From Dehalococcoidia bacterium (GTDB lineage: Bacteria; Chloroflexota; Dehalococcoidia; Tepidiformales; Tepidiformaceae), in the NCBI GenBank assembly GCA_020850615.1, contig JADZEI010000085.1:1-64000 (forward strand): DNA of 64,000 nucleotides, read 5' to 3'. The position numbers and the translations under genes are program-made. Shown in pieces: positions 41,227-48,707 of the stretch. The notes under the pieces were generated by a model, which saw only the letters and a list, made by a program, of their open reading frames with translations, searched no databases and was not told where the DNA came from. Position 1 is the stretch's first letter. Each line of letters opens with the position of its first letter.

Positions 41227-44200
41227 AGCGGTTCCTCCTGCTCGTCGCCGCGGGCGGCGAGGTCCTCGTGTTCGGGGACGACCTGTGGGGCGTGGCGTTC
41301 GACGCCGGCCACCTGTTCGTAGAGGCGCCACCGCTCGTCGATGTCGTCCTGGGCCATGGCGAGGAGCTGCTCGGCCTCGTCCGGGTTCGCCAGCTGGAGC
41401 ATGCCGAAGCGGGCTTCCTTGAGCGCGAAGTCGCGGAAGCGCAGCGATGGCCGCTTCGAATCCAGCTGGAACGGGCGTTCGCCGAATTCCGCGGCGTTCG
41501 GCTTGTAGCGGAAGAGCGGCCAGTAGCCGCTGAGGACGGCGTCTCGCTGGTGCGTCATGGAGGTGCTCATGTCGATGCCGTGGGCGATGCAGGTGCTGTA
41601 GGCGATGATCAGCGACGGCCCGTCGTAGGCCTCCGCCTCGGCGAACGCGCGGATGGTCTGCATGTTGTCGGCGCCGAGCGCGACCTTGGCGACGTAGGTG
41701 TTGCCGTAGGCGGCCGCGATCATGCCGAGGTCCTTCTTACCCACGCGCTTGCCGGCGGCGGCGAACTTCGCCACGGCGCCCCGCGAGGTGGACTTCGAAG
41801 CCTGGCCGCCGGTGTTCGAATAGACCTCCGTGTCGAGGACGAGGATGTTCACGTTCTTGCCGCTGGCGAGCACGTGGTCGAGGCCGCTGAAGCCGATGTC
41901 GTAGGCCCAGCCGTCGCCGCCGACGATCCAGATGCTCTTTTCGACGAGGTTGTCGGCGACAGTGAGCAGCCGGTGGGCTTCGGGGCTGGTTTCGCCGGCG
42001 AGGAGTTGCTTCACGGCGTGGACGCGTTCGCGCTGGGCGGCGATCTCCGGTTCGCTCGACTGATCGGCCTGGAGGATGCGCTGGGCGAGGTCCTCGCCGA
42101 CGACCGGCGCCAGCTCGTGCAGGAGGCGGCGGGCGAGTGCGGTCTGCTGTTCGACGGCGAGCCGCATGCCAAGGCCGAACTCGGCGTTGTCTTCGAAGAG
42201 CGAGTTGGACCAGGCCGGCCCGCGGCCGGCGTCGTCCTGGCGCCACGGGGTGGTCGGCAGGTTGCCGCCGTAGATGGAGGAGCAGCCGGTCGCGTTCGCG
42301 ATGAGGAGCCGGTCGCCGAAGAGCTGCGTGAGGAGCTTGAGGTAGGGCGTTTCGCCGCAGCCGGCGCACGCGCCGGAGAACTCGAAGAGCGGCTGGAGCA
42401 TCTGCGAGCCCTTGATCGATGCCGCGTTCACGGTCGTGCGGTCGCGCTCGGGGAGGGCTTCGAAGAACGCCCAGTTGGCGCGTTCGCGCTCGCGGTGCTC
42501 CGGTGCGGGCGCCATGTTGATGGACTTGTGCTTCACCTCGGACTTGCTCCGGGCGGGGCAGACATCGACGCAGATGCCGCAGCCGGTGCAGTCGTCGGGC
42601 GCGACCTGGATGGTCATCATGCTGCCGGGCGCGTCCTTGCCGGACCATTCCATGTGCTGGAAGGTGTCGGGCGCGTCGAGCAGCGTGGACCCGTCATAGA
42701 CCTTCATGCGGATGGCCGCATGCGGGCAGACGAGCGCGCACTTGGCGCATTCGATGCAGATCGACGGGTCCCACACCGGGATCTCGGCGGCGATGCCGCG
42801 CTTCTCCCACTGCGTGGTGCCGGTGGGGAAGGTGCCATCGGCGGGGAGGGCGCTCACGGGGAGGGCATCGCCGCGCCCGGCGATCATCGGGCAGGTCACG
42901 TCCTTCACAAAGGCCGGCGCGTGGGCGGGGACGAGCTCGATCATGTGGCCGCTGCCGTCCGCGACCGCCGGGACGCATACCTCGTGGAGCCCGTGCAGCG
43001 CGGCATCGACGGCCGCGAAGTTGCGCTCGAGGACGGTGGCGCCGCGCTTGCCGTAGGTCTTCTGGATCGCGTCCTTGATCGCGGCGATCGCCTGGTCCTG
43101 CGGGAGGACATCTGCGAGCGCGAAGAAGCAGACCTGGAGGACGGTGTTGATCCGGTTCCCGAGGCCGGCTTCCTTCGCCACCCGGCTGGCGTCGACGACG
43201 AAGAGGCGGAGTTGGCGCTCGATGATCCGCTCCTGGACTTCGCGCGGGAGGCGGTCCCAGGTGCCCTCGGGACCGTGCGGGCTGTTCAGCAGGAAGGTCG
43301 CGCCGTGGTCCGCCAGCTCGAGCACGTCGACGCGGTCGAGGAGGTGGAACTGGTGGCAGGCGACGAAGCTCGCGCGTTGCACGAGGTAGGTGGAGCGCAC
43401 CGGTTCGTGACTGAAGCGGAGGTGCGAGACCGTGACCGTGCCGGACTTCTTCGAGTCGTAGACGAAATAGCCCTGGGGGTACATGCCCGTCGCGTCGCCG
43501 ATGATCTTCGCCGTGTTCTTGTTCGCGCCGACCGTGCCGTCGGAGCCGAGCGCGTAGAACACGGCGCGGACGCCGTGGCCGGTGTCGGTGTCGAACGCGG
43601 GGTCGTAGTCGATGCTCAGCCCGCTGACGTCGTCGATGATGCCGACGGTCGCGTGGGGGCGGGGGCGCTCGCGGGCGAGCTCGGCGAAGGCGCCGGCGGC
43701 CATCGCGGGCGTGAACTCCTTGGAGGCGAGGCCGTAGCGGACGCCGATCACGCGGGGCTGCCGTTCGAATGGCGCGCTGCCGTCGGCCATGGCCTCGCTC
43801 AGCGCGGCGACGATGTCGGTGTAGAGCGGCTCACCGACGGCGCCGGGCTCCTTCGTGCGGTCGAGGACGGCGATGCTGCGGGTCGTCGCGGGGAGGGCGG
43901 TGACGAAGTCCGCGACCGAGAACGGGCGGAAGAGGCGGACCTTGAGCAGGCCGACCTTCTCGCCGCGCGCGTTCAAGGCCTCGATCGCCTCTTCGATGGC
44001 GCCGGCGGCGGAGCCGAGGACGACGAGGACCCGCTCGGCGGCCGGGTCCCCGACATAATCGAAGAGGCGGTAGCGGCGGCCGGTGAGGCGCGCGAATTCG
44101 TCCATCACCTCGCGGGTGATGGCGGGCGCGGCGGCGTAGTAGGGGTTCGCGGCTTCGCGCGACTGGAAGAAGACGTCCGGGTTCTGCGCAGTGCCGCGGA

Positions 44201-44843
44201 TGACCGGCGCATCCGGCGTCAGGCGGCGGGCGCGGTGGGCGGCGACGAGCTCGTCCGGGATGAGCGCGCGGATGGTGTCGTCGCAGAGGAGGGTGATCTT
44301 GTTCAACTCGTGGGAGGTGCGGAAGCCATCGAAGAAGTGGAGGTAGGGCACGCGCGCCCGGAGCGTCGCGGCGGTGGCGATGAGGGCGAAGTCCTGGGCT
44401 TCCTGGACGGAGGCGGAACAGAGCATGCCCCAGCCGGTGCCCCGCACCGCCATCACGTCGCTGTGGTCGCCGAAGATGGAGAGCGCGTGGGTGGCGACGG
44501 CGCGGGCGGCCACGTGGAAGACCGCCGGGGTGAGCTCGCCGGCGATCTTGAACATGTTGGGGATCATCAGGAGGAGGCCCTGGGACGCCGTGAAGGTCGT
44601 CGTCAGGGCGCCGGCCTGGAGGGCGCCGTGGACCGCACCGGCGGCGCCGGCTTCGCTCTGCATCTGGATGACGCGGGGGATGGTGCCCCAGATGTTGTCA
44701 TGGCTCGCGGCGGACCAGGCGTCGGCGAGCTCGGCCATCGCCGAACTGGGGGTAATCGGGTAGATGGCGATGACTTCCGATGTCTTGTGGGCGACGTAGG
44801 CCGCGGCCTCGTTCCCGTCGACGACGGCGAATGTTCCGTTCAC
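41220..44843 (-). CDS. nifJ: Pyruvate:ferredoxin (flavodoxin) oxidoreductase NifJ
   Basis: This 1207-residue single-chain PFOR oxidises pyruvate with CoA to acetyl-CoA, CO2 and reduced ferredoxin. In order it has the pyruvate domain (YPITPSS at about 28), domain II, and the gamma domain with SGTVTVSHLRFS. Two 8Fe-ferredoxin motifs follow, CIECAKCALVCP near residue 695 and CTGCGICVDVCP near 750. Then come CAGCGETPYLKL and the thiamine-diphosphate site GDGWAYDIG...YSNTGGQAS (about 970-1005), and a C-terminal Cys in AYSTCIAHGIDM. The GTG start has GGGAGC upstream. It indicates low-potential electron metabolism; the polyferredoxin at 36.6 kb is a possible acceptor. Confidence 0.95.
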   Translation of the reverse strand: MNGTFAVVDGNEAAAYVAHKTSEVIAIYPITPSSAMAELADAWSAASHDNIWGTIPRVIQMQSEAGAAGAVHGALQAGALTTTFTASQGLLLMIPNMFKIAGELTPAVFHVAARAVATHALSIFGDHSDVMAVRGTGWGMLCSASVQEAQDFALIATAATLRARVPYLHFFDGFRTSHELNKITLLCDDTIRALIPDELVAAHRARRLTPDAPVIRGTAQNPDVFFQSREAANPYYAAAPAITREVMDEFARLTGRRYRLFDYVGDPAAERVLVVLGSAAGAIEEAIEALNARGEKVGLLKVRLFRPFSVADFVTALPATTRSIAVLDRTKEPGAVGEPLYTDIVAALSEAMADGSAPFERQPRVIGVRYGLASKEFTPAMAAGAFAELARERPRPHATVGIIDDVSGLSIDYDPAFDTDTGHGVRAVFYALGSDGTVGANKNTAKIIGDATGMYPQGYFVYDSKKSGTVTVSHLRFSHEPVRSTYLVQRASFVACHQFHLLDRVDVLELADHGATFLLNSPHGPEGTWDRLPREVQERIIERQLRLFVVDASRVAKEAGLGNRINTVLQVCFFALADVLPQDQAIAAIKDAIQKTYGKRGATVLERNFAAVDAALHGLHEVCVPAVADGSGHMIELVPAHAPAFVKDVTCPMIAGRGDALPVSALPADGTFPTGTTQWEKRGIAAEIPVWDPSICIECAKCALVCPHAAIRMKVYDGSTLLDAPDTFQHMEWSGKDAPGSMMTIQVAPDDCTGCGICVDVCPARSKSEVKHKSINMAPAPEHRERERANWAFFEALPERDRTTVNAASIKGSQMLQPLFEFSGACAGCGETPYLKLLTQLFGDRLLIANATGCSSIYGGNLPTTPWRQDDAGRGPAWSNSLFEDNAEFGLGMRLAVEQQTALARRLLHELAPVVGEDLAQRILQADQSSEPEIAAQRERVHAVKQLLAGETSPEAHRLLTVADNLVEKSIWIVGGDGWAYDIGFSGLDHVLASGKNVNILVLDTEVYSNTGGQASKSTSRGAVAKFAAAGKRVGKKDLGMIAAAYGNTYVAKVALGADNMQTIRAFAEAEAYDGPSLIIAYSTCIAHGIDMSTSMTHQRDAVLSGYWPLFRYKPNAAEFGERPFQLDSKRPSLRFRDFALKEARFGMLQLANPDEAEQLLAMAQDDIDERWRLYEQVAGVERHAPQVVPEHEDLAARGDEQEEPLW

Positions 44844-44963
44844 AACTGCTCCCGCGGGCGGGCGAATCCCCGCGGCGGTGGTCGCAGCACCGCGCGAGGG
44901 TGGTCCGGCACGTGCGGCTGGTGGGGGCGCGTGCCGGCCTGCCGACCCTCCTACGACCATCCG

Positions 44964-44991
44964 CCAATACGACCGGCGTGTCGGGGGTCAA
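44964..44991 (-). promoter_or_regulatory. Candidate promoter of nifJ
   Basis: On the minus strand TTGACC (44991-44986), 16 nt and TATTGG (44969-44964) resemble a -35/-10 pair about 120 bp upstream of the nifJ start. The rest of the 185-bp gap holds no other recognisable element. Confidence 0.35.
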
Positions 44992-45028
44992 GGGGCGGGA
45001 CATCGCGGGACGAACGGCCGGAAGGTGG

Positions 45029-45853
45029 TCAGCGGTGGCTGGATGCGCCGGGGAGGGTGGCGTGCTCGCGCCGTTCGAACATGTAGCCCATGCCGCGGAC
45101 GTTATGGATGTATTCGCGGCCGGGCGCCACATCGTGGATCTTGCGGCGGATACGAAGGATGTAGACCTTTACCTGGGCCGCGGCCGACTCCTCCGGCGCC
45201 TCGATCCCGGCGGCGGCGAGGATGCCCGCCGGGGAGATGACGCGGCCCGGGTTCGCCGCGAGCGTTGCGAAGACGCGGAACTCCATGCCCGTGAGCGGGA
45301 TGAGCTGGTCGCCGAACCAGGCTTCGCGGCGCTCTTCGAGGATGCGGAAGCCGGCCGTTTCGAGGCCGCGGGGGTAGGACGCGAAGCCCTGGCCGGAGCG
45401 GCGGGCGATCGCGGCGAGCACGGCGTTGAGCACGGCCGGGTCCTCGCTCTCCCGGAGGAAGGCGTCGGCGCCCGCGTTGAGGGCGCGGGCCAGGTCCGCC
45501 GGGTCGTCGCCGCTGACGAGGAGGAGGATGCAGGCGTCGCTGGCCTGGCGGAGCTCGTGCACCGCCTCGGTCAGGCGGTCGCCAGGCAGCTCGGCGACCA
45601 GGACGATCAGCGCGGGCGCGAGCGAGGTCACGAGCTGGACGGCGTTCTCGTCGAAGGGGCGGTCGGTGGCGGCGATGCGCTGGTTGAGCATCGCGCCGAT
45701 GAGCCCGGCCGGGTTGTAGGGATGGAGGTGGAAGACGAGCGCGACGAATTCCGGCCGGCCGGTGAGCGGCGGGTCAGACCCCTGTTCGGGGTCGCGGCTG
45801 TCTGCGGGTTCTGGTAGCCGTGAAGCGTCCATGCCTGCGCACCCTGGGGCCAT
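45029..45853 (-). CDS. OmpR-like winged-helix regulator with degenerate receiver (copy 2)
   Basis: This 274-residue paralogue of the regulator at 23 kb has a receiver-like domain (about 60-170): ALIVLVAELPG lacks the phospho-acceptor Asp, and GADAFLRES lacks the conserved Lys. The Trans_reg_C winged helix follows (about 185-262) with LTGMEFRVFATLA, QVKVYILRIRRKI and NVRGMGYMFERR. It starts at ATG 45853 with AAAAGG upstream, or at ATG 45832. It is divergent from a gene paralogous to the other regulator's partner, supporting a two-gene module. It lies 185 bp behind nifJ and may or may not control it. Confidence 0.72.
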   Translation of the reverse strand: MAPGCAGMDASRLPEPADSRDPEQGSDPPLTGRPEFVALVFHLHPYNPAGLIGAMLNQRIAATDRPFDENAVQLVTSLAPALIVLVAELPGDRLTEAVHELRQASDACILLLVSGDDPADLARALNAGADAFLRESEDPAVLNAVLAAIARRSGQGFASYPRGLETAGFRILEERREAWFGDQLIPLTGMEFRVFATLAANPGRVISPAGILAAAGIEAPEESAAAQVKVYILRIRRKIHDVAPGREYIHNVRGMGYMFERREHATLPGASSHR

Positions 45854-45999
45854 TGTGCGCCTTTTCGGTCGGGATTGCGCGGGTTCGAACAGCAATCCGG
45901 CCCGAACAGGGCACCCTTTTTTCCGGTTTTCGGCGTACCATACCTGTGCCCCGGAGACTGCGCGGCCGGTGAGTATGCGGGCCTGGGGGCGGAGGATCG

Positions 46000-46473
46000 A
46001 TGGACGAGGCGCCCGGCCACGGCCGGATGGCACCGCAGCACGGGGTCGTGCCCGCGGATGTGGTGCTGCGCCCGGTCCGGAGGCTGGAATCGGCGTACCG
46101 GGAAACGGCGGACCTGGTGGAGCGCCTGGCCGCGGGCCTGGACTCGCTCGCCGCGGATCTTGCGGCCGGCGCGGGCGTTCGCACGGCGGCCGTGGCGGCG
46201 GTGCCGGTGCCGGTGGAAGCGGACCGGATCGCGAAGCTGCGGAAGGACGTGGCCGGCTTGCCCGGCGTGACCGAAGTGGTCGTCGCGGGTTCGAGCGATG
46301 GCGTGACGCGGCTGCTGGTCCAACTTGGTGGCGACGACCGTGCGGAGCCGGTGGAGCCGAGGGTGGTGTGCATCGAATGTGGCCGGGTGGTCGTGGACGG
46401 GGACCTGCCCGCGTCGCACGGGCTCTGCCCGGAGTGTGTGGACAGGTTCGTACGCGGGGCCGGCCGGGATTAG
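46000..46473 (+). CDS. Helical/beta-alpha-beta module protein with C-terminal zinc ribbon (copy 2)
   Basis: This 157-residue protein has an N-terminal helix (VRRLESAYRETADLVERL, then GLDSLAADLAAGAG) and a middle module (IAKLRKDVAGLPGVTEVVVAG, then RLLVQL) that align by eye with the protein at 23808-24392. It gains a C-terminal zinc ribbon (CIECG...GLCPECVDRF) and lacks the long N-terminal coiled coil of copy 1. GGAGG lies 5 nt before the ATG. It is divergent from regulator copy 2 with 146 bp between starts. Its stop codon falls inside the CIRCE box. Confidence 0.65.
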   Translation: MDEAPGHGRMAPQHGVVPADVVLRPVRRLESAYRETADLVERLAAGLDSLAADLAAGAGVRTAAVAAVPVPVEADRIAKLRKDVAGLPGVTEVVVAGSSDGVTRLLVQLGGDDRAEPVEPRVVCIECGRVVVDGDLPASHGLCPECVDRFVRGAGRD

Positions 46474-46496
46474 CACTCTTGACACCTGAGTGCTAA
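46470..46496. promoter_or_regulatory. CIRCE operator (HrcA-binding site)
   Basis: TTAGCACTC (46470-46478), 9 bp, GAGTGCTAA (46488-46496): a perfect match to the CIRCE consensus bound by the heat-shock repressor HrcA. The 9-bp spacer itself contains TTGACA (46479-46484), probably the -35 box, so HrcA binding would block the polymerase. It precedes the FmdB zinc-ribbon gene by 47 bp. Confidence 0.92.
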
Positions 46497-46543
46497 TCCG
46501 CGCACCATGCAGATCAGTCCGATGCCCCTTCGGGAGACCACCG

Positions 46544-46843
46544 ATGCCGATCTACGAATACAGCTGCCCGGCGTGCGACGCCACCTACGAGCTGCAGCAG
46601 AGCTTCTCCGCGGAGACGACACACACGTGCACGGAGTGCGGAAAAGGGACCGCGAAGCGGGTACTCCACGCGCCACGCGTGGTGTTCAAGGGCTCGGGCT
46701 GGTACGCGACCGATAGCCGCAAGAGCAGCAGCGCCGTCGAGGACACTGCGCCGGCGGAGAGCACCCCGGCCAAGCCGAGCGAGACCACCAGCACCAGCAG
46801 CAGCACCCCAGGCGCGGATGCATCGGTAAGTGCAGCACAATAA
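46544..46843 (+). CDS. FmdB-family zinc-ribbon protein
   Basis: This 99-residue protein has the FmdB-type N-terminus MPIYEYSCPACDATYELQQSF with a second Cys pair in HTCTECGKGTAKRVL, forming one zinc ribbon, and a SGWYATD segment. A Ser/Thr/Pro-rich disordered tail of about 45 residues follows. GGGAG lies upstream of the ATG. Function is unknown in the family. The perfect CIRCE box just upstream implies heat-shock control through HrcA, pointing to a proteostasis link. Confidence 0.88.
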   Translation: MPIYEYSCPACDATYELQQSFSAETTHTCTECGKGTAKRVLHAPRVVFKGSGWYATDSRKSSSAVEDTAPAESTPAKPSETTSTSSSTPGADASVSAAQ

Positions 46844-46880
46844 ATAGAACGCAGGCACTTTATCCGCACGGAATGGCCGG

Positions 46881-46892
46881 TATACTGGGCGA
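46881..46892 (+). promoter_or_regulatory. Leaderless promoter and pseudo-palindrome of tetR-1
   Basis: TATACT (46881-46886) is followed by GGGCGA and the ATG at 46893. The box sits in CCGGTATACTGG, a 12-bp sequence palindromic at 10 positions, a plausible operator for the TetR protein encoded downstream. Confidence 0.5.
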
Positions 46893-47501
46893 ATGGCTGC
46901 GGGTGGTCGATTCAACGGGGTCGGGGATGGGACGCCGGACCGCATCCGGCGCGCGGCGCGGGAGCTGTTCGCCGAACAGGGCTATGAGCGGACCACGATC
47001 CGGGAAATCGCCGCGCGAGCCGGCATAACGGACCCCGCGGTCCTCTACTACTTCAAGTCCAAGCGTGGCCTGCTGACGGCGATCCTCGAGGAGCCGACGC
47101 TCGAGCCGCTTGCGCCCATGACGTCGTGGGACCCGGGGCGCGTCGCCGACCATTTCGTCACCGTGCTCGATGACTACATCGACCGGGCTGACCTCTTCCG
47201 TGTCGCGATGACGCGGGCCCTGGCCGACGATGACGACACGAACGCCTTCAACCGGCGACTCACGCGGGACTTCAACAAGGTGTTCGCGCCGGTCATCCAG
47301 GAGTGGTGCGGCACCGACACTCCGACGATCATGACGGCCGCGACGGCCGCCTTCCGGGTCCTGCTTTCCGACATCGTGGTCGGCGGCGAGCCGATCGACG
47401 GTCCGGGCCAGCGTGACTGCGTGCGCGAGCGGTTTAGACGGTGCATTCTGCTTGTATTGTCCCCTCCACCGGCGGAGGGAGCTCGATCGCTGACCGCCTG
47501 A
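46893..47501 (+). CDS. TetR family transcriptional regulator 1
   Basis: This 202-residue protein has a standard N-terminal TetR HTH: RIRRAARELFAEQGYERTTIREIAARAGITDPAVLYYFKSK (given for recognition in parts: helix 1 about 17-30, recognition helix about 47-56). A ligand-binding all-helical C-terminus follows with no specific signature. It appears to be transcribed from a leaderless promoter whose -10 is palindromic. A second TetR gene follows 55 bp later. Neither gene's effector is visible. Confidence 0.9.
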   Translation: MAAGGRFNGVGDGTPDRIRRAARELFAEQGYERTTIREIAARAGITDPAVLYYFKSKRGLLTAILEEPTLEPLAPMTSWDPGRVADHFVTVLDDYIDRADLFRVAMTRALADDDDTNAFNRRLTRDFNKVFAPVIQEWCGTDTPTIMTAATAAFRVLLSDIVVGGEPIDGPGQRDCVRERFRRCILLVLSPPPAEGARSLTA

Positions 47502-47556
47502 ACGGCACGGCGGGAGGCGGCGGAACAGGGGGCATCACCGGGGGGATTGCCGAGCC

Positions 47557-48186
47557 ATGCCTGTCCAGGAACCTGCGCGTCATGCCCGGAGCGGAGACAC
47601 CAGGACCGTCATCCTCGATGCCTCACTCGAGCTGTTTGGCCGGGACGGGTACGAGGCGACGACCGTGCGCCGCATCGCTGACCGCTGCGGGATCACGGAC
47701 GCGGCGCTCTACTACTACTTCGATTCCAAGCAGGCGATCCTCGACGCGCTCTTCGTGGAGCGCTGGTCCGCGACGACGAGCGACTACCCGCTCCGCATCC
47801 CGCAAGGGCCGGTGACTACGGAGACGCTCGTGGCGGTGGCGGAGATCGCGCTCGAACGGTTCGTGACCCACGACGCGATCACGCGGCTCCTGCTTTCGCG
47901 CGCACTGGCCGACGACGTGCGGGCGCGCGAACTGCGCAAGCAGCGGCTCGCCACCTGGCGCAACACCATCCGCGACCTGTTCGACGAGCGGTTCCGGCCG
48001 GAGGACGTGGACCTGGTGGTCGATGCCTTCATGTGGGTGATCATCGGCTTCGGGATCACGTCGCAGGCGTCGTTCGGGCGGAAGCTCGCCGACGCGGTGC
48101 AGGACCCGGAGTTCCGCGAGCACTACCGCGCGGTCATCCGGCGGGTCGCGCCGGTCGACGAGCTGGCGGGGTGCCGGCGCGCGTGA
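47557..48186 (+). CDS. TetR family transcriptional regulator 2
   Basis: This 209-residue TetR protein has its HTH within [21 protein letters not shown] and [14 protein letters not shown], with helix 3 nearly identical in pattern to the upstream TetR. The C-terminal half includes [23 protein letters not shown]. The two may have arisen by tandem duplication, though their C-termini differ. The dtd GTG overlaps its stop by 4 bp, so it is cotranscribed with dtd and possibly proS. Confidence 0.9.
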   Translation: MPVQEPARHARSGDTRTVILDASLELFGRDGYEATTVRRIADRCGITDAALYYYFDSKQAILDALFVERWSATTSDYPLRIPQGPVTTETLVAVAEIALERFVTHDAITRLLLSRALADDVRARELRKQRLATWRNTIRDLFDERFRPEDVDLVVDAFMWVIIGFGITSQASFGRKLADAVQDPEFREHYRAVIRRVAPVDELAGCRRA

Positions 48187-48650
48187 GGGCAGTCGTCCAG
48201 CGGGTGACGCGCGCTAAGGTCCGTGTGGAGGGCGAGGTTACTGGCGCCATCGGCCGCGGGCTCGTCGTCCTGCTCGGCGTTACGCATGAGGACACGCCCG
48301 CCACCGCCGAGCGCTTCGCGGAGAAGCTGGCCGGGCTGCGCGTCTTCGAAGACGCCGACGGGAAGATGAACGTGGGCATCCGCGAGGCGGGCGGGGACTA
48401 CCTCTGCATCAGCCAGTTCACGCTGTACGGCGACGTGCGCAAAGGGCGGCGGCCGTCGTTCACGGAAGCGGCGCCGCCGGCGATCGCAGAGCCGCTCTAC
48501 GAGCTGGTGTGCGTGCGGCTGGCAGCGCTCGCGGGGGTGCGCTGCGAACGCGGCGTGTTCGGCGCCGAAATGGCGGTCGAGCTCGTGAACGACGGGCCGG
48601 TGACGCTGATCCTGGACTCGCGGGACCTCGAAGCACCGCGGCGGCCTTGA
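48183..48650 (+). CDS. dtd: D-aminoacyl-tRNA deacylase
   Basis: Dtd hydrolyses D-amino acids (and Gly from tRNA-Ala) off mischarged tRNAs. The 155-residue protein has [16 protein letters not shown] at the start, the active-site [15 protein letters not shown] and the C-terminal [11 protein letters not shown] containing the family's cross-subunit Gly-Pro motif. It starts with GTG in the tetR-2 stop (GTGA). proS follows 57 bp later, grouping two translation-fidelity genes. Confidence 0.95.
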   Translation: MRAVVQRVTRAKVRVEGEVTGAIGRGLVVLLGVTHEDTPATAERFAEKLAGLRVFEDADGKMNVGIREAGGDYLCISQFTLYGDVRKGRRPSFTEAAPPAIAEPLYELVCVRLAALAGVRCERGVFGAEMAVELVNDGPVTLILDSRDLEAPRRP

Positions 48651-48707
48651 CCGTCGGGCGGGTACGCCCCAAGTTCAACCAACCACCTGCGACAAGGGAT
48701 CGCCGCC

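Noticed and set aside
41268-45086. A plus-strand open frame of over 1200 codons across nifJ
   Set aside because: It is an antisense shadow of NifJ, with no recognisable motif and biased composition. The minus strand carries all PFOR signatures.
46893-48186. Tandem TetR genes as a recent duplication
   Set aside because: The HTH regions are similar, as in any TetR pair, but the ligand-binding halves differ too much by eye to call a recent event.
48651-48707. T-box leader before proS
   Set aside because: Only 57 bp are available and no T-box sequence or specifier-loop structure is visible.
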